DNA of 64,000 nucleotides from Paenibacillus monticola. GTDB lineage: Bacteria; Bacillota; Bacilli; Paenibacillales; Paenibacillaceae. Shown one piece after another: positions 44,764-57,429 of this stretch. Every line of letters starts with the position of its first letter. Within the stretch, counting starts at the first letter, position 1. The notes below the pieces were generated by a model, which was not told where the DNA came from, ran no database searches, and saw nothing but the letters and a program-made list of their open reading frames with translations. The DNA lies in contig NZ_WJXB01000002.1 of assembly GCF_009664975.1 (NCBI RefSeq), positions 372,001 to 436,000 of the forward strand, in the 5' to 3' direction. Position numbers and translations under genes: made by a program.

Positions 44764-46443
44764 ATGAAGCTGCACAGCCAATTTTTGAAGCTTCACTCCC
44801 ACTATGGACAAGCAGCAGAAATCTCTGTCACTCTGGATGAGCTGGCTTTGGTCTTGAACTGCACACACCGCAATGTACTGCATATTATCAATAAAATGGT
44901 CGAGCAAGCTTGGATCACCTGGACTCCAAGACGCGGACGCGGACACCGCTCTATGATGGAGTTCCTTGTTCCCTCTGAGGAGATTGCCCTGCAATCCATG
45001 ATGCAGGCCATTAGCCGTCAAGATATTCAACATGCCATTGAAGGCATTAAGACACATGCCCGTTCTTCTGCGTTGCAGGATACGCTGCAGGGCTGGCTGC
45101 TGACCTATTTTGGACACCATTCCGAGATGCGCAGCGATAAGCAGATTGATACGCTCCGGTTGCCAATTACTCAGCAACTGCACAGCTTTGATCCTCTGTA
45201 TATGAATCTGCTGGCGGAATCCTTTATTGCCAGTCACGTATTTGACGGGCTGGTAGCGCGGAGAGGCGAAGAGGACAAGATTATACCAGGTCTTGCACAT
45301 GCCTGGGAGGTGGATGAGAGCCGCACGGTTTGGACTTTTTTTCTGCGCAAGGAGGTCCTGTTCCATCACGGGAAAGTGCTTGTGGCTGAGGATGTTGTCT
45401 ATTCATTTCAGCGGCTGATTCTAACGTCACAACGGACTTTGTATAGTTTTATTTCCAAGGAAATTCAAGAGGTGTCAGCGCTGGGCCACTCTGTGGTTCG
45501 GATTCAGCTTAAACAGCCGAATGAGCTTTTTCTCCCCTTCTTATGTACTAGCCGGGCTGCAATTGTGCCGCGTGAACTGGAAGGAATGAGTGAACTCAGC
45601 TTTGGCCGCAGACCATTGGGTACAGGACCGTTTAAGGTGGTCGAGATGAATGAGGACACTTGCGTGTTGGAGGTGTTTCCGTATTATTTTCAGGGACGGG
45701 CTCACTTGGATCGTGTAGAAGTCATCTATGTTCCGTGGGATATTGAAGCGGCTTCAGCAGACAACGGTGCAGCCTTTCATGTCATCCAGAATCCCTCCTC
45801 AGCTGACCCTTCCTCCTGGAGCCGGATTCATTCCGCGTCCTCCATCCGCAAATTTGTGACCTGCAACACCAAAAAGAAGGGGCCGCTGAGCGATCCCTTC
45901 CTGCGGGCGAAGATTATATCCTGTTTACAAGAAGAATCCATAAGCATCATAGAATTTGAAAAAGTCGCTGAACAGCCATTTTCCCTGCAGATTGCCACGA
46001 TCCCACAGTACGCTGGAGATGCAGATTACATTGCTGCAGCCCTGGCAAGGCATGGTTATGCCTGCAAGATCGTCACCGTCTCCCCAGAGGAATTCAAAGG
46101 CTCAATCCGGCTGGAATCCGACTTTATCGTCTTTTCCCTATTCCGCGATCAAGATGAGCAGCTTCGGCTGTTCGACCTTTACCTGACTTTAGCCCAGCAT
46201 ATCGAGCCCCATACCCGGATGGATATCGAAAGCAGGCTAAAGCGGATCGCACGCGAGCCTGACCCACAGGCTAGAGCCGCAGGCTTCAAACAGATTGAGT
46301 GCCGTCTGACGAGTGAACATCACCTGCATATTTTGTATGAAAAGCCTACCCAAACTGCCTATCTGCCCTCCGTCCGCGGCGTAACCTTCAACAGTCAAGG
46401 CTGGGTTGACCTGCGCCATGTGTGGTTTCCGCCGCTTTTATAA
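44764..46443 (+). CDS. SgrR-like regulator: HTH fused to an oligopeptide-type binding domain
   Basis: A 559-residue cytosolic protein. The N-terminal SgrR-type winged HTH (about 1-115) includes VTLDELALVLNCTHRNVLHI and the WITWTPRRGRGH wing. A solute-binding SBP_bac_5 domain (about 155-430) follows with ESFIASHVFDGLV, GLAHAWEV and LVAEDVVYSFQRL. There is no signal peptide, so the binding domain must sense an intracellular ligand, as in E. coli SgrR (sugar-phosphate stress) and Bacillus YbaE. The divergent DUF4173 operon, or a gene elsewhere, may be the target. It converges on and overlaps by 6 bp the DinB-like gene. Confidence 0.88.
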   Translation: MKLHSQFLKLHSHYGQAAEISVTLDELALVLNCTHRNVLHIINKMVEQAWITWTPRRGRGHRSMMEFLVPSEEIALQSMMQAISRQDIQHAIEGIKTHARSSALQDTLQGWLLTYFGHHSEMRSDKQIDTLRLPITQQLHSFDPLYMNLLAESFIASHVFDGLVARRGEEDKIIPGLAHAWEVDESRTVWTFFLRKEVLFHHGKVLVAEDVVYSFQRLILTSQRTLYSFISKEIQEVSALGHSVVRIQLKQPNELFLPFLCTSRAAIVPRELEGMSELSFGRRPLGTGPFKVVEMNEDTCVLEVFPYYFQGRAHLDRVEVIYVPWDIEAASADNGAAFHVIQNPSSADPSSWSRIHSASSIRKFVTCNTKKKGPLSDPFLRAKIISCLQEESISIIEFEKVAEQPFSLQIATIPQYAGDADYIAAALARHGYACKIVTVSPEEFKGSIRLESDFIVFSLFRDQDEQLRLFDLYLTLAQHIEPHTRMDIESRLKRIAREPDPQARAAGFKQIECRLTSEHHLHILYEKPTQTAYLPSVRGVTFNSQGWVDLRHVWFPPLL

Positions 46444-46929
46444 TCTACCAGGCAGACTATCCATAAGCCCCTTGCCGATTAGATTTGCCGAGACCGGCGT
46501 CTTTCCAACTTCTCTGGCCCAAATGGACAATTGCCCCACATGATGTATTTCATGGGCAATCACATGCCGCATCACTTCACCCCAAGCATCGGTAACCATC
46601 GATCCATCCGGACGGCGGTCCTCAAATATCTTCCGCTCCAATCCTTCATTCCAGGCCCTTACAAATTGCTCTACCTCAGGCCGGAAGGTTGCATCCAGAT
46701 CACGTACCTTTTGCAGATTGCGGTACTGCTCAAAGTCCTCCTGAAAATCAGGCTTCCCCTGAATAGACATGATCCAGCTCCACTCCACATCGGCAATATG
46801 GAACAGCGTCTTCAGAATCCCGCCGGCTCCGCCTGTACGGGGCTTTAATAGCTCTGCTTCAGGCAAGTTCTCACACCACTTATACCATTCCTCGCGAACC
46901 ATCCAGTTATAGCGAAACAGAGTCTGCAT
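46438..46929 (-). CDS. DinB-family protein
   Basis: A 163-residue four-helix-bundle protein of the DinB/YfiT type. The likely metal-binding His triad is visible: His43 or 44 in TLFHIADVEW and two in VIAHEIHHVGQLS (near 124-128). Relatives include thiol transferases (bacillithiol-dependent BstA), but the substrate here is not clear. The ATG follows TGGAGGAATGAC. Its last codons overlap the end of the convergent SgrR-like gene. Confidence 0.85.
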   Translation of the reverse strand: MQTLFRYNWMVREEWYKWCENLPEAELLKPRTGGAGGILKTLFHIADVEWSWIMSIQGKPDFQEDFEQYRNLQKVRDLDATFRPEVEQFVRAWNEGLERKIFEDRRPDGSMVTDAWGEVMRHVIAHEIHHVGQLSIWAREVGKTPVSANLIGKGLMDSLPGRL

Positions 46930-46993
46930 GTCATTCCTCCATTAAGTGATATTTTCCTGTGCTTGTTCTGTGCTAATAAAAGTATACTCCAGA

Positions 46994-48856
46994 TCATTGC
47001 AAAGAAGACAAAATCTCCGAATCCACTCTGGTCTGCATGAATCCGTTGAACTCATTAAGCAATTGGGATACATCATACCTATTGTCAATAGGATTCAGGG
47101 ATGAGAGGGTTACAGGGGAATAGCTTAGTACGAATAAATATCCGTCCAAATAGAACACTTCTGCATTCTCCAATTCCTCGGGAACCCTCAGCGGCTGAAA
47201 GGGATGTTTTGTAAATTTGCACCAGTACGCATAGAAGTCCAACTGATCCTTGTGATGCTCATCAATTTTAACTTGCAGCGCGGACAGGAAAAGTTGCTGG
47301 GGATCTTCTATGTACGCCTGTCTCAACGCAGCAGCTTCATGAATATGATGCGCCACCGGAGAGATATTTGCTGCAATGGAATCAATCAGCAGAATTTCTT
47401 CTTCCTTTAACAGAGCTTCTGTCTCCAAGACAATCAGAACCCCGTCCGGTTCGACACTAACCACCTGATCCCCATGCCTCTGGTTGCTGAAAGACAGCGG
47501 ACTGATTACAAAACCATTACTGTCCCCCCAATCCTCGGGAAGCGGTTCTCCACACAAAAGAGCTAAGCTGTCCGCGGTGAAGCCGTACTGGGTCTCACCT
47601 TCTCGGCAAGCTTCCACCAGCTTTGCAGGCAAATCCATACTCCGCAGATTGTCACCCATGCCTATGCTATCGACAATCTCCAGTCTGCCTCTCTTACGGA
47701 AACAAATAAATGCCTTGCGGATACCGAAGGCAAATTTCATTGTTTTGAGCGTAAGGTAGCATAAATCCTCCAATGTAGTGCAATGCTTAATATTTTTAGT
47801 GAGTTTGTTAAGATTGATGAGCATATCCAGCTTATTCTGGGCGTTTTTCTTCTGCCAATCCAATTCCTCAAACAACATACTGTTATTCACTGCTATGTAA
47901 GTAGAGGTAGCCAGAGACTCAATCACCTCGAAGAGTGAAGCATCGTAGGGTTTGCCCTGGACAGAAGCTCCAAGCGTGACAAGCCCCATGATCTGGCGAT
48001 TGCCGACAATCAGGACAATGTATTGCGCCTCAAGACGGTGGAACTGTCCCCCATCCACAAAATACTTGTTGATCAGAGCAGCATCCTGCTGGATATGCAG
48101 AACAACGGGTCCATCATATTGAGTTTCCCTCAGCTCCAGCTCGATGTAAAGGGAAGTGAAAGAAGTGACATTGCGGTAACCTACTATTTTGATTTTACCA
48201 ATCTGGGAATCATATAAACCAAATGAGGTGACCTGACTCATAGAAAGTTCACTGAATACGTCAGTAGCCAGAGCATGCAGCTTGGTTAGGTTCAGCTCAG
48301 ACAAAAGCGCCTTGGAGCTTTGATTAATGGTGAACAGATTGAATATTTTCTGATCCAGCAGAGCATTGCTTTGCTGCAAATCTATAAAATGCTTGCTATT
48401 CTCCATAGAATTATTGATCAGCCGCATCAGCGTACTGGCGATAATCTTGTCATCATGAAGAATTTCCCCGATGATTTTGCCGCTAGAAATAATAAATCCA
48501 TACAATTGGGAATCGATCATCAGCGGAATTAACAGACCGATCTGGAAATCCTCAATCACCTGCTGCTCCAGATAGAAAGCAAAATCAGACCAGAGGCAAT
48601 TGCCGTGATGAGTCACCAAATGGTTGAGCTGCTCTGTATCATCTACCTCATACTCGTCATAGGTGTACAACCGCTTTTTGCTAAGTATAAACTTCTTGTC
48701 TTTGCGGATAAATAAGGCCGACTCGTTAAGCGTTAAAATTTCATTGACGAATTCAAAGGAGAATTCCGCCAATTGCTCCTGGCTGAAGCGCTGCGTAAAA
48801 AAATCGATAGCCAGAATCAGGCTTTCAAAACGGTAAAAAACCGGATCGTCATTCAC
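46994..48856 (-). CDS. Multi-GAF-domain protein without an output domain
   Basis: A 620-residue cytosolic protein. Three GAF-like units can be made out, about 20-160 (SDFAFYLEQQVIEDFQIGLL), 180-335 (VLIVGNRQIMGLVTLGASVQ) and 350-500 (MKFAFGIRKAFICFRKRGRL), each with the pattern of strand, linker helix and a G-rich turn. The C-terminal 120 residues (DFYAYWCKFTKHPFQPL...) look like an atypical fold. No kinase, GGDEF, EAL or HTH domain follows. It starts with GTG after GAGGAG, 15 bp past the FapA-like stop codon. A sensory partner for that protein is the natural inference. Confidence 0.65.
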   Translation of the reverse strand: MNDDPVFYRFESLILAIDFFTQRFSQEQLAEFSFEFVNEILTLNESALFIRKDKKFILSKKRLYTYDEYEVDDTEQLNHLVTHHGNCLWSDFAFYLEQQVIEDFQIGLLIPLMIDSQLYGFIISSGKIIGEILHDDKIIASTLMRLINNSMENSKHFIDLQQSNALLDQKIFNLFTINQSSKALLSELNLTKLHALATDVFSELSMSQVTSFGLYDSQIGKIKIVGYRNVTSFTSLYIELELRETQYDGPVVLHIQQDAALINKYFVDGGQFHRLEAQYIVLIVGNRQIMGLVTLGASVQGKPYDASLFEVIESLATSTYIAVNNSMLFEELDWQKKNAQNKLDMLINLNKLTKNIKHCTTLEDLCYLTLKTMKFAFGIRKAFICFRKRGRLEIVDSIGMGDNLRSMDLPAKLVEACREGETQYGFTADSLALLCGEPLPEDWGDSNGFVISPLSFSNQRHGDQVVSVEPDGVLIVLETEALLKEEEILLIDSIAANISPVAHHIHEAAALRQAYIEDPQQLFLSALQVKIDEHHKDQLDFYAYWCKFTKHPFQPLRVPEELENAEVFYLDGYLFVLSYSPVTLSSLNPIDNRYDVSQLLNEFNGFMQTRVDSEILSSLQ

Positions 48857-48871
48857 AGTCCAACCACTCCT

Positions 48872-50449
48872 CTATTCAATGTGCAATCGGTTATCATTTA
48901 CAAAGAAAAAACCGGCTGTAGTATGCTCAATCCTTTTCTCAACTTCCTTGAACTGCAGTATAGTTTTGGGATAGGCTTTGCTGAAAATCCCCACTTCTCC
49001 TTCACCGCGGATTTTCAGTACATTCATAATCGTATTCCGCCTTTCTTCCAGATTCTGCAGGCGGATACCAAGCTCATTACGCTTCTGAAATTGAAGGCTG
49101 TAATTCAGCAAATCCTCAGCATCCAGCTTGTTTATATAGAGGCCGTACAAATCGATCTCACAATCTACCTTATGTATTTCATCCAATGTATCCTTATAGA
49201 GTAACAGCAGAGCCTCAAGATCTTTTTTGACCTGGTTTCGGTTGAAACCCCATACCCGAATAGTGGTCGGCCGCTCCATTTCATTGCCTGTAGTGGAGGA
49301 GGTTACCTTCAATTCCGCTTTGACTGTGCCTCCAATAATTTTGCCATGTTTTTTATTGAGTAGTACCTTTCGTGCCGTCAAGGTACATCCTATGGAATAA
49401 TCCTGTATGTATAGATCATTACCTGCCTGTATGCGACAATCATTAGCGCTTTTGACATATACATCCTTACGCGCCTGCACTTCAGTCTGTCCTTTGCCGA
49501 AAATACCGCCCCGAATATAAATATTGCCCTGCTCGGAAATAATCTGCTCAACCGCTCCGATTCCTGCTTCGCCCCAAATATAAATATCTTCTGTGGCAGT
49601 TACGGAATAACGGTCGTGAACAGTCCCGGAAATTTTGACGCTACCCTCATACTTAATATTTCCCGTTTCCAGCCCAACATCGCCATGAATTCGCAAGCAG
49701 TTAAGGACAGCGATTCTGCCATTTCTCCAGTCTGCTTCGCCATGAATCAAGGCCCTAAGCACAGTGCGTCCATTCTCCTGCTGCTCGGCAATGGTGCGAG
49801 GGTCATAATGAAGCTGCTTGTCTTTGCCTTTCTGAGCCAGGAGCAGATTGCCCCGGACCGTGTATCCGGAAGTACCCTCCGTCGGTGGGAGGTACTCTCC
49901 CATCCAGTCCCCTACTTTCACTTCATCCACAAAATTCATATCAAAAAAATCTGCTGTATCCTCTTCCGTAATCTGCGGGCGAACTGTTGACATATCATAA
50001 TAACGAACCCGCGCGTCCTCACCGTTCACTGGACTTCGTCCTTCTGCAACCGCAAATGGCTCATTAAGCAGCCAGGGGCCCTGCAGTGCATCTGCCAAAT
50101 ATCCTTCGTTAATTCCTTGCTGCTGCATGGCCTCAATGATTTGGGAATGGAGGGAATGGCTTGTTTCCTGTAGTTCCTGATCTGTAATATGGAGCCTGGC
50201 TTGAGCAACCATCTCATCCTTGGATATTATGATTTCTATCTTGGGCTTCAGATAACCAAATTCAATCGGCTCATGGAGGGGAGCTTCTAGAGCCTTGCTC
50301 AAAGAAGCAAAGCTGCGAATACTGACACGGGGAAACTGGTTTAATATGCTTTGAAAATCCTTTATGAGATAACCGCCAGCAAATGAATGAATATATACCC
50401 TGGTTTCTTTGGTAAGAAGTATAAAATAGTCGTTTCTATATATCTCCAT
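48872..50449 (-). CDS. FapA-family (DUF342) beta-helix protein
   Basis: A 525-residue cytosolic protein. The central region (about 165-375) is a repeated beta-helix of the DUF342/FapA kind: VKVGDWMGEYLPPTEGTSGY, GEADWRNGRIAVLNCLRIHG, GNIKYEGSVKISGTVHDRYS, TEDIYIWGEAGIG and GNIYIRGGIFGKGQTEVQAR. A C-terminal coiled coil (about 380-490) may form the dimer. The N-terminal 150 residues are not recognised. DUF342 proteins have been tied to membrane-stress and two-component signalling in other bacteria. The ATG follows GGAGGAG. It heads an operon with the triple-GAF gene. Confidence 0.8.
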   Translation of the reverse strand: MEIYRNDYFILLTKETRVYIHSFAGGYLIKDFQSILNQFPRVSIRSFASLSKALEAPLHEPIEFGYLKPKIEIIISKDEMVAQARLHITDQELQETSHSLHSQIIEAMQQQGINEGYLADALQGPWLLNEPFAVAEGRSPVNGEDARVRYYDMSTVRPQITEEDTADFFDMNFVDEVKVGDWMGEYLPPTEGTSGYTVRGNLLLAQKGKDKQLHYDPRTIAEQQENGRTVLRALIHGEADWRNGRIAVLNCLRIHGDVGLETGNIKYEGSVKISGTVHDRYSVTATEDIYIWGEAGIGAVEQIISEQGNIYIRGGIFGKGQTEVQARKDVYVKSANDCRIQAGNDLYIQDYSIGCTLTARKVLLNKKHGKIIGGTVKAELKVTSSTTGNEMERPTTIRVWGFNRNQVKKDLEALLLLYKDTLDEIHKVDCEIDLYGLYINKLDAEDLLNYSLQFQKRNELGIRLQNLEERRNTIMNVLKIRGEGEVGIFSKAYPKTILQFKEVEKRIEHTTAGFFFVNDNRLHIE

Positions 50450-50618
50450 CTATATCTCCTCCGTAGTTGTGAGAAGTTTTACAGCTTGTGGTTATGCTTG
50501 ATCAACCACTAGACTACTTAAGTGTACACTTAATTTTTTAGTGAAATGTCAAGACAACCTTTTATAAGTATACAGGTTGTGTAAAAAATCCGATTTATCT
50601 AGGCAGTTGCTCCAACAT

Positions 50619-50658
50619 AAAAAAACCATAGACTCCAGAGTATCTGGAGCTACGGTTT
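50619..50658 (-). terminator. Intrinsic terminator after the beta-galactosidase gene
   Basis: A 16-bp stem with two mismatches (AAACCATAGACTCCAGA with TCTGGAGCTACGGTTT), loop GTA, and seven T residues on the minus strand. Confidence 0.85.
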
Positions 50659-50699
50659 ATTAGATATTCAGCCTTATCTAACTAAGCATGCATTTCAAG

Positions 50700-54153
<3,454 letters not shown>

Positions 54154-54978
54154 TTATTTTACCGAACCAGTCATCCCAGCCACAAATTGCTTCTGCATCA
54201 GGAAGAACACCAATGCTGTCGGGATCGTGCCGATTACAATCGCAATCAGGATCATCCCATAATCCGGCGCATAACCCGAGCCGAGCGTCGAGATCAGCAG
54301 CGGCATAGTTTTCGTCTGTGGCGTTTGCAACACAATCAACGGCCACAGATAGCTGTTCCAGCTGGACATAAACGTAATGATGGCTCCCGCCGCATAGGTT
54401 GTCTTCATCGTTGGCAGATAGATTCGGAAGAAGATGCCCAGTTCACTAAGGCCATCTATCCGTCCCGCTTCAAGCAGCTCCTTCGGAAACATTTTCGTGC
54501 TCTGCCGAAAGAAGAAGATCAGGAACGCGGTTGTCACCGTAGGCAGAATCACCGAGGCCATTGTATCAATGCCTATCCCTGGAGCTACATTGGAGATACT
54601 TGCGAACATCCGATAGAGCGGTACCATCATCGCCGCAAACGGAATCATCATGGATAACAGCAAAATATTGAATACGATATCCTTTGTACGGCTGCGGAAT
54701 ACCTCAAAGCCGTAGCCTGCCAGTGACGCTATAAGAAGGGCGAGCACTGTTGTCGTAAGCGAAATTTTGGCTGAATTGAAAAGGGAAAGCTGAAGATCTG
54801 TCGTTTCCACCAGCTTCTGGAAATTCGCCAGCAGATGGGAACCGGGTAGTAAGCGTCCGCGAGTTACATCTACAGACTTATTGGTGGAGCTGATCACCAT
54901 CCACAAGAAGGGGAAGATGGAGACAATAGCTATGATACTTAAGAATAGATAGGTAAAGAAACGTTTGCTCTTAGCCAT
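54154..54978 (-). CDS. Carbohydrate ABC transporter permease (LacG/MalG-type)
   Basis: A 274-residue membrane protein with six helices and the cytoplasmic EAA loop LLEAGRIDGLSELGIFFRIY, LP, which contacts the ATPase. It ends in the KQFVAGMTGSVK tail seen in MalG-type proteins. It pairs with the gene upstream, whose end it overlaps by 8 bp. The start is taken as the ATG at 54976-54978 after AGGTG; a GTG three codons earlier is possible. No ATP-binding subunit is encoded in the locus, so a shared MsmX-type ATPase is implied. Confidence 0.93.
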   Translation of the reverse strand: MAKSKRFFTYLFLSIIAIVSIFPFLWMVISSTNKSVDVTRGRLLPGSHLLANFQKLVETTDLQLSLFNSAKISLTTTVLALLIASLAGYGFEVFRSRTKDIVFNILLLSMMIPFAAMMVPLYRMFASISNVAPGIGIDTMASVILPTVTTAFLIFFFRQSTKMFPKELLEAGRIDGLSELGIFFRIYLPTMKTTYAAGAIITFMSSWNSYLWPLIVLQTPQTKTMPLLISTLGSGYAPDYGMILIAIVIGTIPTALVFFLMQKQFVAGMTGSVK

Positions 54979-55867
54979 TTTTATCACCTGCCACTTTGAA
55001 CTGGAGGAACGAAAGCAAGATGATCATGATAACGATCGAATAGGAAACCGTAGCCGCATACCCGAAGTCAGCTGAATATTTAAAGGACAGATTGTAGATG
55101 TATTGCGAGATCGTAAGCGTAGCATTTCCCGGTCCACCCTTCGTAATGTTCATAACCTCATCAAACAACTGCAGCGTACCGATCGTTGAGGTAATGGAGG
55201 TAAACAGGATGATCGGCTTCAACAGCGGCACGGTAATACCAAAGAACTGCCGTGTTGCCGAAGCCCCATCAATTCTGGCTGCCTCGTATATAGAATGGTC
55301 AATATTTTGCAGAGCGGACAGATAAAAAATCATATTGTACCCTGTCCAGCGCCACGTAATCGCGATAATGATTGTGATTTTGGCCCAGAAAGGATCAGTT
55401 ATCCAGCCTATTGGTGTATCGATCAAATGCAGATTTAATAACATTGAGTTCACAAGGCCATCACCCGCGAACAAATACTTAAATACGATAGAATAAGCAA
55501 CAAGCGAGGTCACGCAAGGCAAGAAGATCGCTGTCCGAAAAAACCCCTTGAATTTCAGCTTGCTGTCATTCAGCAGCACCGATATGAAGAGGGCCAGAAT
55601 AATCATTACTGGTACTTGAATCAATAAATAAATGAACGTATTCTTGACGGCTGTGATGAACATTGAATCATCGAACAAGCGGGTATAGTTACTGAAACCA
55701 GTAAATTCAAGATTACTTCCTGTACCGGTCTGAAAGGACATGATTAAAGCCTGCACCATCGGATAGAAATAAAAGATAAAGATCATTACGACGGATAACA
55801 GGACGAATGTCCATCCGGTTAATACGCCTTTGCGGCGGATGTTAAGGTTAGAATTGGCATTTCTCAC
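54971..55867 (-). CDS. Carbohydrate ABC transporter permease (LacF/MalF-type)
   Basis: A 298-residue membrane protein with six helices. The EAA loop reads SIYEAARIDGASATRQFFGI, TVPLL, and the late segment FDEVMNITKGGPGNATLTIS is typical of LacF/UgpA-type permeases. It starts at GTG after AAGGAGGTGGGCC. With the LacG-type permease it forms the channel of the galactoside importer encoded by this locus. A hairpin at 55900-55945 separates it from the binding-protein gene. Confidence 0.93.
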   Translation of the reverse strand: MRNANSNLNIRRKGVLTGWTFVLLSVVMIFIFYFYPMVQALIMSFQTGTGSNLEFTGFSNYTRLFDDSMFITAVKNTFIYLLIQVPVMIILALFISVLLNDSKLKFKGFFRTAIFLPCVTSLVAYSIVFKYLFAGDGLVNSMLLNLHLIDTPIGWITDPFWAKITIIIAITWRWTGYNMIFYLSALQNIDHSIYEAARIDGASATRQFFGITVPLLKPIILFTSITSTIGTLQLFDEVMNITKGGPGNATLTISQYIYNLSFKYSADFGYAATVSYSIVIMIILLSFLQFKVAGDKNG

Positions 55868-55899
55868 ATCGGCCCACCTCCTTAAATATAGGTATGAAT

Positions 55900-55945
55900 A
55901 AACCTTGGACGCACCGCTAGGAGCAGCTGGTTACGCCCAAGGTTT
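55900..55945 (-). terminator. Intercistronic hairpin between binding-protein and permease genes
   Basis: A 12-bp stem with one mismatch (AAACCTTGGACG with CGCCCAAGGTTT), with no T-run on the minus strand. Such hairpins after sugar-binding-protein genes stabilise the upstream message or stop part of the polymerases, so that binding protein is made in excess over permeases. Confidence 0.65.
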
Positions 55946-55953
55946 GCTGGTAA

Positions 55954-57255
55954 TTATTTTATCTGCGATTCAGCCTGTGCTTGTGCATCACCAAGCACCT
56001 TATCAATATCCTTGCCGTTTAGATAATTTTGCATTTCCACAATCAGAATGTCCTCTATAGCGTATGTGTGCACACCATAGTTTACACTTGGAATTTGCTC
56101 AGTCCAGGCTGCAAAGTCGGAAACAATCTTTTGTCCGCCGAAGAACTCGCTGGCCTGACTGTAAGCTTCGCCGCTAGCAGCTGCTTTAAATGTACCGATG
56201 ACTCCGATATCTGTTAGCAGCGTTTGATACATTTCTGAATCGGAGCCGAAGGTTGTTGCCATAAAGTCAGCAGCTGTCTCTTTGCCATCCACATTCATGA
56301 CGTACCATGAACTACCGCCGAGATTGGACGCATGAACCGATTTATCATTGCCCGGCAGAGTCGGGTATGGAGCGATTCCCCATTTACCGGATTGAGAAGC
56401 TTCAGCAGTAATCGAAGGAGATATCCAGTTGCCGGTTGGCACAGATGCAACATCTCCGCTATTCAGCGCGGCGACGAATTGGCTCCAGTCCGCATGAACG
56501 TTAGCTACATCGGCTTCCATCATCTCTTTATAGATCTCGAAGGCTTCCTTCAGCGCTACATTACTTGCGATATCAGGAGTCTGGCCGTCTTCTGACAAAT
56601 ACCATGAGCCTGCAGATTGAATCATCGTGCGGATCAGGCCGAGGTCATTAGGGTCTAGTGTAATCAGGGCTTTACCCGTTTTCTCTTTTATCTTTTTACC
56701 AATTTCGATGTATTCTTTCCAATCAATGTCCTGCAGATCGGCCAGCTTGTAGCCGGCTTGCTCCAGATAGTCCGTTCTGACATACAAACCAGTTACACCA
56801 GAATCGAAAGGAACTCCATATTGCTTGCCGTCAAGGCTTGTCGGTCCGCTCTTGTAATCCGCAAAATCTGCACCCTTAATGGAGCTGCTGAGATCATAGA
56901 AAGAGTCTTTATAGGACTGTAGGAAACCCTGCGCCCGATAATCCTCGATCAGCACGACGTTCGGCAAACCTTTTGTAGTGCCTGAGTTGAGGCCGGTATT
57001 CAGCTTTTGAATAATATCACTCTGGGCATACTCGACGATATTAATCTTCACATCGGGATTAGCAGCCGCATATTTCGCCTTCGCCACTTCAAGTGCAGCA
57101 ATATTAAAGGCTGGGTCCCATGCCCAAATCGTGATTTCCTTGGCCTTCTCAGCCCCCGTGGTTCCTGCTTCCGCATTGTTTTTGGTGTTCGAATTTGAAC
57201 CGCAGGCTGTTAGCATGATCATGCAAATCAGTAATAACACAAAGCTCTTTTTCAT
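55954..57255 (-). CDS. Sugar ABC transporter solute-binding lipoprotein (LacE-type)
   Basis: A 433-residue extracellular lipoprotein. The signal ends in lipobox LTAC (Cys18). The two-lobed SBP_bac_1 fold starts ITIWAWDPAFNIAALEVAKA, with NVVLIEDY and GKQYGVPFDSGVTGLYVRTD and a hinge region WYLSEDGQTPDIASN. It delivers a sugar, probably a beta-galactoside or short oligosaccharide judged from the linked lacZ, to the two permeases. The ATG follows AAAGGGGAGC. Two cre sites upstream (57288-57301, 57383-57396) suggest CcpA repression. Confidence 0.93.
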   Translation of the reverse strand: MKKSFVLLLICMIMLTACGSNSNTKNNAEAGTTGAEKAKEITIWAWDPAFNIAALEVAKAKYAAANPDVKINIVEYAQSDIIQKLNTGLNSGTTKGLPNVVLIEDYRAQGFLQSYKDSFYDLSSSIKGADFADYKSGPTSLDGKQYGVPFDSGVTGLYVRTDYLEQAGYKLADLQDIDWKEYIEIGKKIKEKTGKALITLDPNDLGLIRTMIQSAGSWYLSEDGQTPDIASNVALKEAFEIYKEMMEADVANVHADWSQFVAALNSGDVASVPTGNWISPSITAEASQSGKWGIAPYPTLPGNDKSVHASNLGGSSWYVMNVDGKETAADFMATTFGSDSEMYQTLLTDIGVIGTFKAAASGEAYSQASEFFGGQKIVSDFAAWTEQIPSVNYGVHTYAIEDILIVEMQNYLNGKDIDKVLGDAQAQAESQIK

Positions 57256-57287
57256 TTGCTTGCTCCCCTTTAACCGTTTTGTGTTGT

Positions 57288-57301
57288 TGAAAGCGTTTTC
57301 T
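57288..57301 (+). promoter_or_regulatory. cre site, proximal to the binding-protein gene
   Basis: TGAAAGCGTTTTCT fits the cre consensus TGNAANCGNWNNCW at every position. It lies 33 bp before the binding-protein start codon. Confidence 0.75.
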
Positions 57302-57382
57302 ATTTACATGAATATCTTATCATCGCCTCCATAGAGATCGTTAGAAATTACTTTATACGGATTAGTCATTATATCGCCACAT

Positions 57383-57396
57383 TGTAAGCGCTAACT
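57383..57396 (+). promoter_or_regulatory. cre site, distal to the binding-protein gene
   Basis: TGTAAGCGCTAACT also fits the cre consensus at every position, 128 bp before the start codon. Two full sites about 95 bp apart in one promoter region make CcpA control likely. Confidence 0.75.
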
Positions 57397-57429
57397 TTAT
57401 AACATTTGTTCTTTATTTAGAAATTGGTA

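Noticed and set aside
44671-45369. Minus-strand 232-codon open frame
   Set aside because: Lies opposite the SgrR-like gene, whose HTH and binding-protein domains are clear; the antisense translation has no recognisable domain.
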